A stretch of DNA of 64,000 bases from Gammaproteobacteria bacterium (GCA_022360445.1 JAKSCV010000068.1:209247-273246), one strand, 5' to 3'; shown: positions 55,077-64,000, counted from the stretch's first letter. Notes: generated by a model from the letters alone, not told the origin. Numbers and translations are program-made.

Positions 55077-55814
55077 TTACTCAAATGCCGTTTCCAAGAA
55101 CTTTGAAAAACGTGTCCATGATTTTTTATCTGCATCTTCCCGATAACGATCAGAGCCAAAAACTGTGAAGGCATGTGGTGCGCCGCTATAACTAATCATT
55201 TCATGAGAAACAGCACTTTTTTCCAATTCAACGGCCAGTTTGGCAAAGTCCTCCATCGTAATGCTGGAGTCAGCTGTGCCATGCAAGATCAATAATTCTC
55301 CTTTCGTTTTGGAATAGTCTTGGCCTTCAGGTGTACTTAATCCACCATGAAAGGTCACATAGCCTTTTAAGTCTTCACCTGCTCGGGCAAGCTCCAATAC
55401 AGCCGCGCCGCCAAAACAGTAGCCCATTGCAACGGCTTGTTTAAGGTCCGCACCTTGGGCTTCCGCGGTCTTCAATGCACCTTTTAACAACTGGCGCATT
55501 TTCTGCCGGTCTTTATATAGCTCACCTGTGTGTTGCCGTTTGTCTTTTACCTCAGTAGGACGTACTCCGGCACCAAACAAATCAGCCGCAAATACCGTAT
55601 AGCCCATCCCTGCCAGCATATTTGCCCGCTTGATTTCATAGTCTGTTAGACCATCCCAGTCATGCACCAGCAATACGAGCGGTGTATTTGGAGCAGGGGA
55701 AATATAGTAGCCTTCAAAAGGTGCATTATTAACCTGGTAGGAAATGATTTTGCCATCTGCCAACGCAGACGTTGTCATAAAAAAAATAAATAAAAATACC
55801 ACTGATTTTTTCAT
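55077..55814 (-). CDS. Exported dienelactone-hydrolase-family protein
   Basis: 245 residues from the ATG at 55814 (GAGAGG upstream). N-terminal signal peptide MKKSVVFLFIFFMTTSALA, so it is periplasmic. The fold is dienelactone hydrolase with the nucleophilic cysteine in MGYCFGGAAVLELA, an acid near LHGTADSSI and the histidine in GAPHAFTVFGS. Substrate unknown. Convergent with the thioesterase pair. The short reverse gap to rsgA is 73 nt. Confidence 0.9.
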   Translation of the reverse strand: MKKSVVFLFIFFMTTSALADGKIISYQVNNAPFEGYYISPAPNTPLVLLVHDWDGLTDYEIKRANMLAGMGYTVFAADLFGAGVRPTEVKDKRQHTGELYKDRQKMRQLLKGALKTAEAQGADLKQAVAMGYCFGGAAVLELARAGEDLKGYVTFHGGLSTPEGQDYSKTKGELLILHGTADSSITMEDFAKLAVELEKSAVSHEMISYSGAPHAFTVFGSDRYREDADKKSWTRFSKFLETAFE

Positions 55815-55887
55815 TTTCCTCTCCACTTTCAATCAAATGACACGAGAAAACTCAGAATAAATAAGAAGTTGTTGCAAGAAGCATTAT

Positions 55888-56958
55888 CTACTCTTTGGAT
55901 TTAAACTGCCTAGCACTTTTTTGTGCGTGTTTATAAAAGCGCCCTAAGGCACGATCATGACGACGCCGCTGCGCCAACGACTGGTTGTTGCGCATCTGCT
56001 CAGTGAGCAGTTTGCGATAATTTTCCAGACGACGCGGCTCAATCTCTCCTGATTTGATAGCCTTGGCAACCGCACAATCAGGCTCTGAATGGTGCTGACA
56101 GTTCTTAAACCGGCATTGTGCGGCCAGTTGATCAATCTCAGAAAATGTAGACTGAATCCCTCCTTCGCTATCAGCAATCTGTAGTTCTCGCATACCAGGC
56201 GTGTCAAGCAAGAGGCCTCCTCCCGGAAGGCGGTGCAAACTTCGAGATGTTGTCGTATGTCGCCCCTTGTTGTCACTTACTCGGGCCGGAGCTGTGGTTT
56301 GCTGAGCGCTGCCTTTCAGTCCGTTGACGATCGTGGATTTCCCCACACCAGAGGACCCCAGCAATGCTACGGTTTGCCCTGCATCGATCCACTTCTCCAA
56401 TCTCTTCAGCGAGCTCGGATCGGTTGCATTCACAATTTCAACAGGTAGCGTCGGGTAATTTGCCGATAAAGCGTGAGTGAAGGGGCTAACATCCGGACAC
56501 AAGTCGGCCTTTGTCAGTACAAAGATACAGTCGATAGCAGCCTCTGCTGCAAGTGACAAATAACGCTCGATCCGGTTCAGATTAAATTCCGCATTACATG
56601 ATGTCACGATGAATAAAGTATCAAGATTAGCGGCAATCAGTTGGATTACAGATGTTTTGCCTGCGCTGCGACGTTTAATCAGTGACTTCCTACTCAAAAG
56701 ATGAACGGGTTGTAATTTCGCATCAACCAACAACCAGTCTCCCACTGTGGGATATGCTTCAGGGGGCTCGTGCCGCCAGAAATAAGTAGGTAACGTCAAA
56801 CTCTGCGGCTGACCCTGTTTGTCTAGCCCCACACACTCGATAAGGCTGCGTTGCACGGCAACAACACGGAATGGCCATTGTGAAGTCAGCAAGTCAAAAT
56901 CTCGCTGAGCTTGAAAAAAGTGTGTCCAACCCAACTCAAAAAGGTTGTTTATTTGCAT
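55888..56958 (-). CDS. rsgA: Ribosome small-subunit-dependent GTPase RsgA
   Basis: 356 residues. Circularly permuted GTPase that acts in late 30S maturation. Order of parts: N-terminal OB-fold (about 35-95), G4 TKAD at 149-152, then G1 GSSGVGKS at 201-208, G2 region around GRHTTTSR, G3 DTPG, and a C-terminal zinc site CRFKNCQHHSEPDC. Normal length. No orn gene beside it. A hairpin pair and a 19-codon ORF lie upstream on the same strand. Confidence 0.95.
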   Translation of the reverse strand: MQINNLFELGWTHFFQAQRDFDLLTSQWPFRVVAVQRSLIECVGLDKQGQPQSLTLPTYFWRHEPPEAYPTVGDWLLVDAKLQPVHLLSRKSLIKRRSAGKTSVIQLIAANLDTLFIVTSCNAEFNLNRIERYLSLAAEAAIDCIFVLTKADLCPDVSPFTHALSANYPTLPVEIVNATDPSSLKRLEKWIDAGQTVALLGSSGVGKSTIVNGLKGSAQQTTAPARVSDNKGRHTTTSRSLHRLPGGGLLLDTPGMRELQIADSEGGIQSTFSEIDQLAAQCRFKNCQHHSEPDCAVAKAIKSGEIEPRRLENYRKLLTEQMRNNQSLAQRRRHDRALGRFYKHAQKSARQFKSKE

Positions 56959-57023
56959 GATGGTTATCCCAAAACATCAAAATTGATGAACAAACAACGC
57001 CCAATAAACGCGTCGCAGTGATT

Positions 57024-57057
57024 GGGATTCCTTCAGAATCCCGGCATGGCAGGCCGG
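57024..57057 (-). terminator. Two adjacent hairpins downstream of the 19-codon ORF
   Basis: GGGATTC (57024-57030) pairs with GAATCCC (57036-57042), and CCGGC (57041-57045) pairs with GCCGG (57053-57057); the two overlap by two bases, so they may be alternatives. They lie between the small ORF and rsgA and may be a terminator or a regulatory structure of the rsgA leader. Confidence 0.5.
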
Positions 57058-57097
57058 GTCATGACAAAAATTTAGTCGAATAGAATGCTCGGGGAAA

Positions 57098-57157
57098 TTA
57101 TTTAATAACGACCAATTCAGCCTGATCTCGGACCTGCAAACAGCGGAAAACAATCAT
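57098..57157 (-). CDS. Candidate 19-residue small protein
   Basis: ATG at 57157 preceded by AAGGAGG at a seven-base spacing, an almost ideal ribosome binding site, and reads MIVFRCLQVRDQAELVVIK then TAA. A longer upstream in-frame reading exists (to 57328) but has no comparable site. It could be a small protein, a leader peptide for the hairpins and rsgA downstream, or chance. No homology can be claimed. Confidence 0.4.
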   Translation of the reverse strand: MIVFRCLQVRDQAELVVIK

Positions 57158-57361
57158 AAACTTGCCTCCTTGATTAGTTTTTAAAAGGTGAAGTTCAGTA
57201 TAAGCCATGCTCAGGAAATTTAAAGATTTCGTTCTGTCGTGAGTGTCAAGAATCGTATTTACCGCCTGCCGATACCTGTATGGGATTAAGCCTGCTATTT
57301 CATAAAAAAGGATTACATTGCAGAACACAAGGTCACCCGATGTTGCGAGTAGTCAGAGGTT

Positions 57362-59275
57362 CTAGCTTGCCCGTTTTCTTACGTGGTACAAAGTAAGGTC
57401 AACGTCGTGTGTCATACCCCAGTAATCCACCAGACGCCAAGGAGACACAGAGACGACTCGGCCTTTGGCATTGCGGTAGTAGGTGGACATGCCTGGGTGA
57501 GTCCAGATCATTTTTTCATGCTCAGCGTCTACGCTCGCCACAAACTCATCATGGGCGTCTTGGGAGACCTCAATTGCAGCGATATTTTGCTCATGCATCG
57601 CAGTGAGACAGTTAATAATGTAACGAGACTGGCATTCGGATTGGAAAATGGCCGAACCGCCATGTCCCAAGCCGGTATTTGGCCCCTGGGTGATGAAGAG
57701 ATTGGGAAAGCCCGGCACAGTGATGCCTAAATAAGCACTGGGGTTATCATCTCTCCAGGTCTCTGCCAAGTTCAAACCATCCCGGCCAGTTATGTTCAGC
57801 CGAGCCGCCATTTGGGAGACTTTAAAACCCGTTGCCATCAGGATGAGGTCGCTTTCTCTGATCTGCCCATCTACGGTTTCTATGCCATTAGGTACAATCC
57901 TGCGAATATGGTCAGTCACTAACTCAACATGTGTTTGTTTGATGGACTGGAACCAGCCATTATCCAACAGTATTCGCTTGCCATAAGGAGGGTAGGTGGG
58001 TAGACACTTTTCGACCAGATCGGGTCTGTCGGCCAGTTCGCTGAGGATATGGTCGGTCATTTGTTGTCGGTGGCGATCATTGGCTCGGTTTAGTGAGCGC
58101 TCGGGGTGTTCCCAGTGTGGATCTTTATGTAGGCTTGCGAGTAGGCCATCGCCATAGCGCCATAACATGAGAAAACGGTACCAGGAAGCGTAAAGCGGTA
58201 CTTCAGCGAGCAACCATTGGGCACCTTCCTCGATATTATCGTGATACCCCTGGATTGGACGTGCCCATTGGGCACTGCGCTGGTAAATTGTCATGCTGCC
58301 AACCTGCTCCACAATGCTGGGTACCACCTGCATGGATGTCGCACCCGTCCCGATAACAGCGATACGTTTGTCCGTGAGGTCAAGATTCTCTGGCCATTCC
58401 GTGGAGTGAAACAAGGGGCCTTCAAAGGTTTCAGCACCTTCAATTTTAGGCACAAAAGGTTGGCTAAGTTGGCCGATGGCACTGATCAAGGCCGGTACTT
58501 GCAATATTTCTTCGTGACCGTCCTCCTTGCGTATACGGACTTTCCAGCAGGCCGAGGTTTCATCCCAGTCTGCTTGGGTAACTTCTGTGTTGAAACGGAT
58601 GTAGGGACGTAGTCCCAGATCAGTCGCGCTGCGTTCCAGATAGTCTTGCAATTCTTCACGAGGTGAAAAATAACGGCTCCAGGGGTAACGTTGGCCAAAT
58701 GAGTAGGAATAGGCATGATTCGGTGTATCAACAGCACAGCCAGGGTAGTCATTGACAAGCCATGTGCCACCGACTTCACTGTTCTTTTCAATGATGACAA
58801 ACGGGATATCGAGTGACTTCAGGTTGTGACCAATGGCAATTCCGGTTGCTCCCGCACCTACAATCAAAACCGGTTGAGCGTGCTGCACCGCTATCGGTTT
58901 TTCAGGTGAGGACCAGGTAACCTGACGGGAAATCAACCCCATTTCCTCTCGCATCATCGGTGCATACTCAGGAGGAACCTTCTCACCCAAGCAAACCGAC
59001 ATCATTTCTATCATTAACTCGTCGCCCGGGTCCTGAATCGCGGGTTTCCGGTTAGGGTCAGAGAGTAGTTCTTCAGCCGCTTGCCGGATCTCTTGCTGGA
59101 CCTTTTCGGGTAATCCCGCATCGAGCGGGGCAATAATTAACACGTCGCGCATGGGCATAAAAGGAGGGGACAACCACTTGCGATCGCCCGTCATATGAAA
59201 CAAAACCATTAACAAAGCGCGCAAATCGGCCTGTTGCAGGGCTTCTTTTAGGCGTTGAGTGGATATTTTTTTCAT
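57362..59275 (-). CDS. Baeyer-Villiger flavin monooxygenase (HAPMO-like)
   Basis: 637 residues. A ketone is oxidised to an ester or lactone with FAD, NADPH and O2. FAD motif GAGATG at 140-145; Baeyer-Villiger fingerprint FEGPLFHSTEWP at 284-295; NADPH motif IGTGATSMQV just after. An N-terminal part of about 130 residues before the FAD domain is typical of 4-hydroxyacetophenone monooxygenase (HAPMO). GGAG precedes the ATG. It is the last gene of a four-gene operon (gap 56 nt) with acyl-CoA dehydrogenase, MmgE/PrpD and acetoacetate-CoA ligase, pointing to ketone breakdown. The substrate is not known. Confidence 0.9.
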   Translation of the reverse strand: MKKISTQRLKEALQQADLRALLMVLFHMTGDRKWLSPPFMPMRDVLIIAPLDAGLPEKVQQEIRQAAEELLSDPNRKPAIQDPGDELMIEMMSVCLGEKVPPEYAPMMREEMGLISRQVTWSSPEKPIAVQHAQPVLIVGAGATGIAIGHNLKSLDIPFVIIEKNSEVGGTWLVNDYPGCAVDTPNHAYSYSFGQRYPWSRYFSPREELQDYLERSATDLGLRPYIRFNTEVTQADWDETSACWKVRIRKEDGHEEILQVPALISAIGQLSQPFVPKIEGAETFEGPLFHSTEWPENLDLTDKRIAVIGTGATSMQVVPSIVEQVGSMTIYQRSAQWARPIQGYHDNIEEGAQWLLAEVPLYASWYRFLMLWRYGDGLLASLHKDPHWEHPERSLNRANDRHRQQMTDHILSELADRPDLVEKCLPTYPPYGKRILLDNGWFQSIKQTHVELVTDHIRRIVPNGIETVDGQIRESDLILMATGFKVSQMAARLNITGRDGLNLAETWRDDNPSAYLGITVPGFPNLFITQGPNTGLGHGGSAIFQSECQSRYIINCLTAMHEQNIAAIEVSQDAHDEFVASVDAEHEKMIWTHPGMSTYYRNAKGRVVSVSPWRLVDYWGMTHDVDLTLYHVRKRAS

Positions 59276-59331
59276 AGTGTTACTCCATCCTTATATTTTT
59301 TTAATTTATTACCGCATGGCCGCAGCTTGGG

Positions 59332-60480
59332 TTATACCGGATACTTTTCAATCAATCGTTTAGCAATCACCGTGCGTTGTATTTCGTTTGTGCCTTCGCC
59401 AATGGCAAGCAGCGGGGCATCCCGATAAAGCCGTTCAATGACCAGTTCAGGTGAGTAACCGTAAGCCCCATGTATCCGCATAGCTTCCATAGAGTTATGG
59501 ACGGCGGCTTCACTGGCAAATAATTTAGCCATACCGGCCTCCAGGTCACAACGTTCGCCTCTGTCTAAAGCATCTGCAGCTTGTTTGACAAGCAAGCGCG
59601 CGGCTTCTGTCTTCGTTGCCATATCTGCCAGCTTGAGCTGTATGGCTTGATGCTGGCAGATCGGTTGGCCAAAGGTTTCTCGCACCTGGCTATACGACAG
59701 CGACTCTGATAGTGCTCGCTGTGCAACACCCACACCGCGTGCAGCGACGTTAATTCGTCCTAGCGACAAACCCGAAAGCGCTGTTTGCAGGCCTTTGCCT
59801 TCTTGTTCGCCAATCAAGCAATTCGCCGGGATGCGGTAATTTTCAAAAATGAGTTCTGCGCTATCGATGCCCTTGTAACCCAGCTTTTTGAGCTTTCGAC
59901 CAACGTTAAAACCGTCGCGTTTTTCCGCCAGAAACATGCTCATACCGGCGTGCCGGGGGCTGGCTTGTGGATCGGTCTTAACCAAGAGGGCATAGCAGGA
60001 ACCTTTGATCCCATTGGAGATCCAGGTTTTGCTGCCATTGATTACGTAGTCGTCACCATCACGCTTAGCAACTGTGCGAATCGCTTGTAGGTCGGTTCCA
60101 CAATTCGGTTCTGTCAGTGCCAGTCCGCCGCGAATTTCTCCGGTTGCAAAGCGGGGCAAGAAGTGCTGTTTTTGCTGTTCAGTGCCTTGCGTGAGGGTGA
60201 TGTAAGCCATGATGAGGTGAGAATTCACAATGCCGCTGAGGGACATCCATTCGCGTGAAACCAGCTCGATCACTTTGGCGTATGTGCTCGCGCTAAGCCC
60301 TAATCCACCATATTCTTCCGGAATAATGCAGCCGAATAGCCCCATGGCTTTCATTTGTTCGACAATGTCATCCGGATAGGTGTCCGATGTTTCCAGCTCG
60401 ATCGCATAGGGCCGGACTTCCTTTTGCAGAAACTTGTCTACGGTATCGAGAATCAGCCGCTCTTGTTCTTGTTCGCTCAT
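59332..60480 (-). CDS. Acyl-CoA dehydrogenase
   Basis: 382 residues, normal size for an FAD-dependent acyl-CoA dehydrogenase that makes the alpha-beta double bond. Signatures: GGLALTEPNCGTDLQAI, DYVINGSKTWISNG, MATKTEAARLLV and the C-terminal IGEGTNEIQRTVIAKRLI. The base is probably the glutamate in this last region. AGGAG precedes the ATG; 14 nt separate it from the MmgE/PrpD gene upstream. It lies in the same operon as the Baeyer-Villiger enzyme. Confidence 0.94.
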   Translation of the reverse strand: MSEQEQERLILDTVDKFLQKEVRPYAIELETSDTYPDDIVEQMKAMGLFGCIIPEEYGGLGLSASTYAKVIELVSREWMSLSGIVNSHLIMAYITLTQGTEQQKQHFLPRFATGEIRGGLALTEPNCGTDLQAIRTVAKRDGDDYVINGSKTWISNGIKGSCYALLVKTDPQASPRHAGMSMFLAEKRDGFNVGRKLKKLGYKGIDSAELIFENYRIPANCLIGEQEGKGLQTALSGLSLGRINVAARGVGVAQRALSESLSYSQVRETFGQPICQHQAIQLKLADMATKTEAARLLVKQAADALDRGERCDLEAGMAKLFASEAAVHNSMEAMRIHGAYGYSPELVIERLYRDAPLLAIGEGTNEIQRTVIAKRLIEKYPV

Positions 60481-60494
60481 GGGTTCTCCTGCTG

Positions 60495-61877
60495 TTATCC
60501 GCGCAAGCCTTGGCTGAGAGGTTTGGCCGTTTCCAGAAAGGGTATCGAGAGCACGAGTTTCTCTACGGCATCGACGCGCTCGTTAGTCGCTGCTGTGGCT
60601 GCGTTAGCACGGAACTTTTCGATAATTTCTTCATTACTCAAGGGGCGCTCGGCTGCGCCTCGATTAATCTCCTCCCGGTGTTGGAAGGTTTGTCCACTTT
60701 GAGTTTTGATGATGACTTCGCCTGTATAATATCGCGGAAACGTGGAATCAGGATCTGCTTGGTAAGAAACCTTTTCTGCCAAAGCAAGAATTTCCGGGTT
60801 TTGGATCATATTGTCCTCCAGTTCAGCCAGTGAAAAGCTGCCCGAGACCAAGGCCGCTGCTATTGTGTAAGGAATACTGAATTGGGCGTCGTAGCTGTTA
60901 GCGGGCCGTTTTTTATTCGCCTCTGGTTCGCAAACGGTTTTGATAACACCTTCAGGTATTCTAGCAAAAATACTTTCAATCTCATTGAGATTGCTAATAT
61001 TTTCTCTAAGTGCCAAGGCTGAATCAATCGCTGCATGAGTAAAATGGCAAGCCGGGAACGGCTTGATTGCGGTTGCCATGAGCTCCCATGTTTCACCAAG
61101 ACCTGCCGTCGCAAGGGATAAATCACAAGCGTCGCTCAGTGTTCCCAAATAAGCATTGTAGAGTCCGAATCGGCCTTCATAGGGAGACGTTGCTCCACAA
61201 AAACCCTGCTTGGCCAGCGCTGCTGCAGTAATCCCCGCCTGCGCGGCCCATCCGGGGTGTAGCCGTTTATTCCAAGCACCATCTTCAAGAAATTCCATGC
61301 TGCCGGAGGCCATGCTTAAGGCAATTCCTTGAGCATGTGCGGTTTCTTGTGCAGGCATGCCGGATAATTTGGCTGCAACCATTGCGGCAGAAAAAGCGCC
61401 GACAACACCAGTGGGGTGAAAGCCGACCTGGTGAAAACTACCTTGGGCTACAGCACCTAAGCGTGCCGCGACCTCAATGCCTAAAATGTAAGCGACAAGC
61501 AGTTGTTGGCCTGTCGCTTGATTCATCACTGCACTGGATAAAGCAGCCGGGAAGGCGCTGGATGTTGGGTGAACAATGCCGCCCTGGTGCGTGTCGTCAA
61601 AGTCCAGGCTATGGCAGAGAAAGCCGTTGATGACTGCCGCATCACGTGGGGCAAGGCTGGCCGGCATGCCGATCACGCCTACGTCACCCGGGCCACCAAG
61701 TGAGGCAATCGCGTTAAATGTCCGTTGGGCAAAACTCTGCTTTCCAGCGGCCATGGCAATGCCTACGGCGTCTAGAATGTGGTGGCTGGCACGTATTCGC
61801 ACGTCGGCCGGAATGCTGTCCCAGCTTAAATTTGCAGAAAATTGTGCCAGTCGCTGGGCAATATTCGGCGTGCTCAT
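60495..61877 (-). CDS. MmgE/PrpD-family protein
   Basis: 460 residues. The family includes 2-methylcitrate dehydratase and cis-aconitate decarboxylase. Visible: DAVGIAMAAGKQSFA, VINGFLCHSLDFDDTHQGG, HPTSSAFPAALS, VGFHPTGVVGAFSAAMVAA, and IKPFPACHFTHAAIDSAL. It begins at an ATGA overlap with the stop of acetoacetate-CoA ligase, with AGGAG inside the ligase coding end. No prpB/prpC partners are seen, so a methylcitrate role is unlikely; another hydroxy-acid dehydratase in the operon's pathway is more likely. Confidence 0.9.
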   Translation of the reverse strand: MSTPNIAQRLAQFSANLSWDSIPADVRIRASHHILDAVGIAMAAGKQSFAQRTFNAIASLGGPGDVGVIGMPASLAPRDAAVINGFLCHSLDFDDTHQGGIVHPTSSAFPAALSSAVMNQATGQQLLVAYILGIEVAARLGAVAQGSFHQVGFHPTGVVGAFSAAMVAAKLSGMPAQETAHAQGIALSMASGSMEFLEDGAWNKRLHPGWAAQAGITAAALAKQGFCGATSPYEGRFGLYNAYLGTLSDACDLSLATAGLGETWELMATAIKPFPACHFTHAAIDSALALRENISNLNEIESIFARIPEGVIKTVCEPEANKKRPANSYDAQFSIPYTIAAALVSGSFSLAELEDNMIQNPEILALAEKVSYQADPDSTFPRYYTGEVIIKTQSGQTFQHREEINRGAAERPLSNEEIIEKFRANAATAATNERVDAVEKLVLSIPFLETAKPLSQGLRG

Positions 61878-63856
61878 GAGAAGTATTTCTCCTGGACGGC
61901 TTTAGCAAAGTCGACAAAAAAGTTAATGGCATCACCATTTTGCATGGCGTCTTTATTGGCAGCTTTATCAACGGGTGCACCCAGTAGAATTTTTTTAATG
62001 GGTGTTTCCATTTTCTTGCCACTCATAGTGTATGGCACGGCATCAATCCGAATAATTTCATCAGGGACATGCCGGGGACTGAAATCAGCTCGAATGGTCG
62101 ACCGGATTTCATTCACGATTGCCTCAGTCAGTTCGCCACCGTCGCGGATAGTGACAAACAAGGGCATATAATATTCCCCTCCAGGCAACTCAAGGCTGAC
62201 AATTAAGCTGTCTGCCACGGCATCCACTTTGTCCACAGCGCGATATACTTCACTGGTTCCTATGCGGATACCACTGCGGTTAAGCGTAGAGTCTGAGCGT
62301 CCCAGGATTTGCACAGTGCCTATGTCTGAAATTTTCATCCAGTCACCGTGACGCCAGTAGCCGGCATAGGTATCAAAGTAACTTTCACGATAGCGTTTGT
62401 TGTTTTCGTCATTCCAAAAATAAATGGGCATGGAGGGCATGGGCTTTTTAATGACCATTTCACCGACTTCGTTGACAACCGAATGCCCCTCTTCATCAAA
62501 AGCATGGACATCAGAGCCCAACAGCCGACACTGAATTTCTCCAGAATAAACGGGCAGGATGGGACACCCTCCTACAAATCCGCCGACAATATCCGTACCA
62601 CCACTCACCGAAGTCAGCCATATATCACTTTTGATGCTGTCATACACCCAATCGAAGCCTTCCGGAGGGAGCGGGGAGCCCGTAGAGCCTAAACATTTGA
62701 GGTTTTCAAGGTTAAATTTGTTGGGTTTAACACCGTCTTTCATGCACGCAATCAAGAAGGCCGCACTGGTGCCAAACGTTGTCATTTTTGACTCTTCGGC
62801 GTATTGCCACATGGCATCAATATTGGGGTAGGCCGGATTACCATCATAGATCACAGCTGTTGTACCGGTCAGTAAGGATGACATAGCGATGTTCCACATG
62901 ACCCAGCCTGTAGTAGAAAACCAAAAAAAGCGGTCGCCAGGCTTATTATTGGAGTGCAGTGTTTGAAATTTCAGGTGTTCAATGAGTGCACCACCGTGGC
63001 CGTGTGTGATGGCTTTTGGAATACCCGTGGTGCCGGATGAATACACTGTCCAAAGTGGGTGGTCAAAGGGAACAGCAGCAAAGGGGATGTCCGTTGCATC
63101 GTTGTCAATCGCGTCTTGCCAGAAAATAGCATTTTTAATCTGCTCTGGTTGAGCCTGTTCATTGGCATACGGCAGGAAGATGACTTTTTCCAGCGAAGGC
63201 ATTTCGCTTTTCATGTGCGCGACTTCCCCCGTTCGGTCAAACAGTTTTCCGCTGTAGGTATAACCATCAACCGCAAACATGACTTTTGGCGAAATTTGTT
63301 TGAAACGATCAACCACGCTGTTAGTTCCAAAGTCTGGAGAGCAGCTGGACCAAACGGCGCCAACGGAGCTGACAGCCAGGAAAGCAATGATAGTTTGTGG
63401 AATATTCGGCATGTAGGAAACGATACGATCCCCAGGTTCGACACCAATTGACTTGAGATAAGCGGCTACTTTCGCAACTTGGTTTTTTAATTCGCCCCAA
63501 CTGATCTCTGTGATAGGGTGTTTTTCAGATTTAAAAATAATCGCAGGGTACGCGTCACTGAAACCTTTAAAGACATGCTCAGCATAATTCAGCGTACTAC
63601 CCTTAAACCACTTAGCGCCGGGCATTTCCATGCTGGATAGCACTTGCGTATACGGTGTATGGGAAGTGATCTCAAAATATTCCCAAATCGACTCCCAAAA
63701 TGTTTCCAGTTCGTCTACTGACCATTGCCATAAGGCATCATAGTCACGAAACGATAAGCCTCGGGTGGACTTTAACCACTCCATGTATTCAGTGATATTG
63801 GCGTTGGCAATAAAATCTTCAGATGGTGTCCACAAGCACTTCATCTCGTTACTCAT
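61874..63856 (-). CDS. Acetoacetate-CoA ligase
   Basis: 660 residues. ANL-family adenylate-forming enzyme; activates acetoacetate to acetoacetyl-CoA with ATP. Long N-terminal region typical of AACS (FIANANITEYMEWLKST, YDALWQWSVDELETFWESIW), the P-loop-like YSSGTTGIPKAITHGHGG, and C-terminal SDSTLNRSGIRIGTSEVY and MSGKKMETPIKKILLG with the catalytic Lys region. The first gene of the operon with MmgE/PrpD, acyl-CoA dehydrogenase and the Baeyer-Villiger enzyme. The leader to 64000 holds no other gene. Confidence 0.95.
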   Translation of the reverse strand: MSNEMKCLWTPSEDFIANANITEYMEWLKSTRGLSFRDYDALWQWSVDELETFWESIWEYFEITSHTPYTQVLSSMEMPGAKWFKGSTLNYAEHVFKGFSDAYPAIIFKSEKHPITEISWGELKNQVAKVAAYLKSIGVEPGDRIVSYMPNIPQTIIAFLAVSSVGAVWSSCSPDFGTNSVVDRFKQISPKVMFAVDGYTYSGKLFDRTGEVAHMKSEMPSLEKVIFLPYANEQAQPEQIKNAIFWQDAIDNDATDIPFAAVPFDHPLWTVYSSGTTGIPKAITHGHGGALIEHLKFQTLHSNNKPGDRFFWFSTTGWVMWNIAMSSLLTGTTAVIYDGNPAYPNIDAMWQYAEESKMTTFGTSAAFLIACMKDGVKPNKFNLENLKCLGSTGSPLPPEGFDWVYDSIKSDIWLTSVSGGTDIVGGFVGGCPILPVYSGEIQCRLLGSDVHAFDEEGHSVVNEVGEMVIKKPMPSMPIYFWNDENNKRYRESYFDTYAGYWRHGDWMKISDIGTVQILGRSDSTLNRSGIRIGTSEVYRAVDKVDAVADSLIVSLELPGGEYYMPLFVTIRDGGELTEAIVNEIRSTIRADFSPRHVPDEIIRIDAVPYTMSGKKMETPIKKILLGAPVDKAANKDAMQNGDAINFFVDFAKAVQEKYFS

Positions 63857-64000
63857 TTGGTAGCCCCTAGATGTGCGATTGTCTGTCTCAGAGAGACAAT
63901 TGTGATTTTAGGTTAGTAAGACTATCGCTCAATGAATCGGTGAGCCGATAGGCTTATGTCATCGTTTTTGTATGAAATACAACCCTTCTAACTCCATCAA

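Larger units (their letters stand above)
56959..57361. other. Leader and small-ORF stretch upstream of rsgA
   Basis: 403 nt without a full-size gene. It holds two back-to-back hairpins (57024-57057) and a 19-codon ORF with a strong ribosome binding site (57098-57157), both described separately. The remainder to 57361 is open in short frames without supporting signals. Confidence 0.5.

Noticed and set aside
57098..57328. 76-codon ORF upstream of rsgA as one gene
   Set aside because: The longer version has no ribosome binding site; only the last 19 codons do.
1..64000. CRISPR array, insertion sequence, prophage, tRNA or rRNA
   Set aside because: None seen: no regularly spaced repeats, no transposase-like protein, no phage genes, and no recognisable RNA genes.

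Overview
The window is a chromosomal stretch of a free-living gammaproteobacterium, probably marine or environmental and near the Pseudomonadales/Cellvibrionales/Oceanospirillales. Supporting signs are a FimX-like signalling protein, a split B12-dependent ribonucleotide reductase (NrdJa/NrdJb) as in Pseudomonas, RdgC, the 180-kDa type of NAD-glutamate dehydrogenase, nickel superoxide dismutase, and many CoA-linked catabolic genes. I cannot name a species. I see no rRNA, tRNA, CRISPR array, phage or intact insertion sequence.

Layout. 0-4 kb: 5'-truncated LysR regulator, CitE-like lyase, FimX-like protein. 4-8.3 kb: efp and epmA with a small HExxH protein overlapping epmA, then psd and prmB. 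8.3-15.2 kb is accessory: a decayed flavodoxin gene, ChrA, a tautomerase, an NTF2-like/GST pair divergent from an HxlR regulator with a palindromic operator candidate, a remnant of a nitrilase-superfamily gene, a lipoprotein and an AraC regulator. 15.2-22.2 kb: YciK-like SDR lacking the catalytic tyrosine, DUF1631 protein, YbfF-like esterase, CbiM-like membrane protein, and a PEBP/hydrolase/SDR operon. 22.2-27.1 kb: nrdJa-nrdJb flanked by two matching small zinc-ribbon genes, with NrdR-box-like sites, then rdgC.

27.3-34.2 kb is a catabolic block: two CaiB-type CoA-transferases, a GST, two MaoC-type subunits, a DUF35 protein, a thiolase-like protein lacking the nucleophilic cysteine, and a nitronate-monooxygenase-family flavoprotein. 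The MaoC/MaoC/DUF35/thiolase-like group resembles the ChsH1-ChsH2-Ltp2 hydratase/retro-aldolase module of steroid side-chain degradation. 34.3-40.6 kb: nadC, moeA, nitroreductase, thiE, enoyl-CoA hydratase, HDOD protein, exonuclease III. 40.6-41.7 kb: NiSOD operon (His-rich membrane peptide, sodN, sodX). 42.2-51 kb: Omp85-like protein, membrane-anchored beta-helix protein whose reading frame contains an in-frame TGA near its start, NAD-glutamate dehydrogenase, outer-membrane barrel protein.

51-64 kb carries ketone, ester and acyl-CoA catabolism: glutamine-amidotransferase-like protein, iron alcohol dehydrogenase, hydrolases, two PaaI thioesterases, RsgA, and a four-gene operon of acetoacetate-CoA ligase, MmgE/PrpD protein, acyl-CoA dehydrogenase and a HAPMO-like Baeyer-Villiger monooxygenase. 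Best leads for novelty are the paired zinc ribbons around nrdJ, the HExxH protein coupled to epmA, the interrupted beta-helix gene, the divergent SDR, and a 19-codon ORF with a strong ribosome binding site upstream of rsgA.
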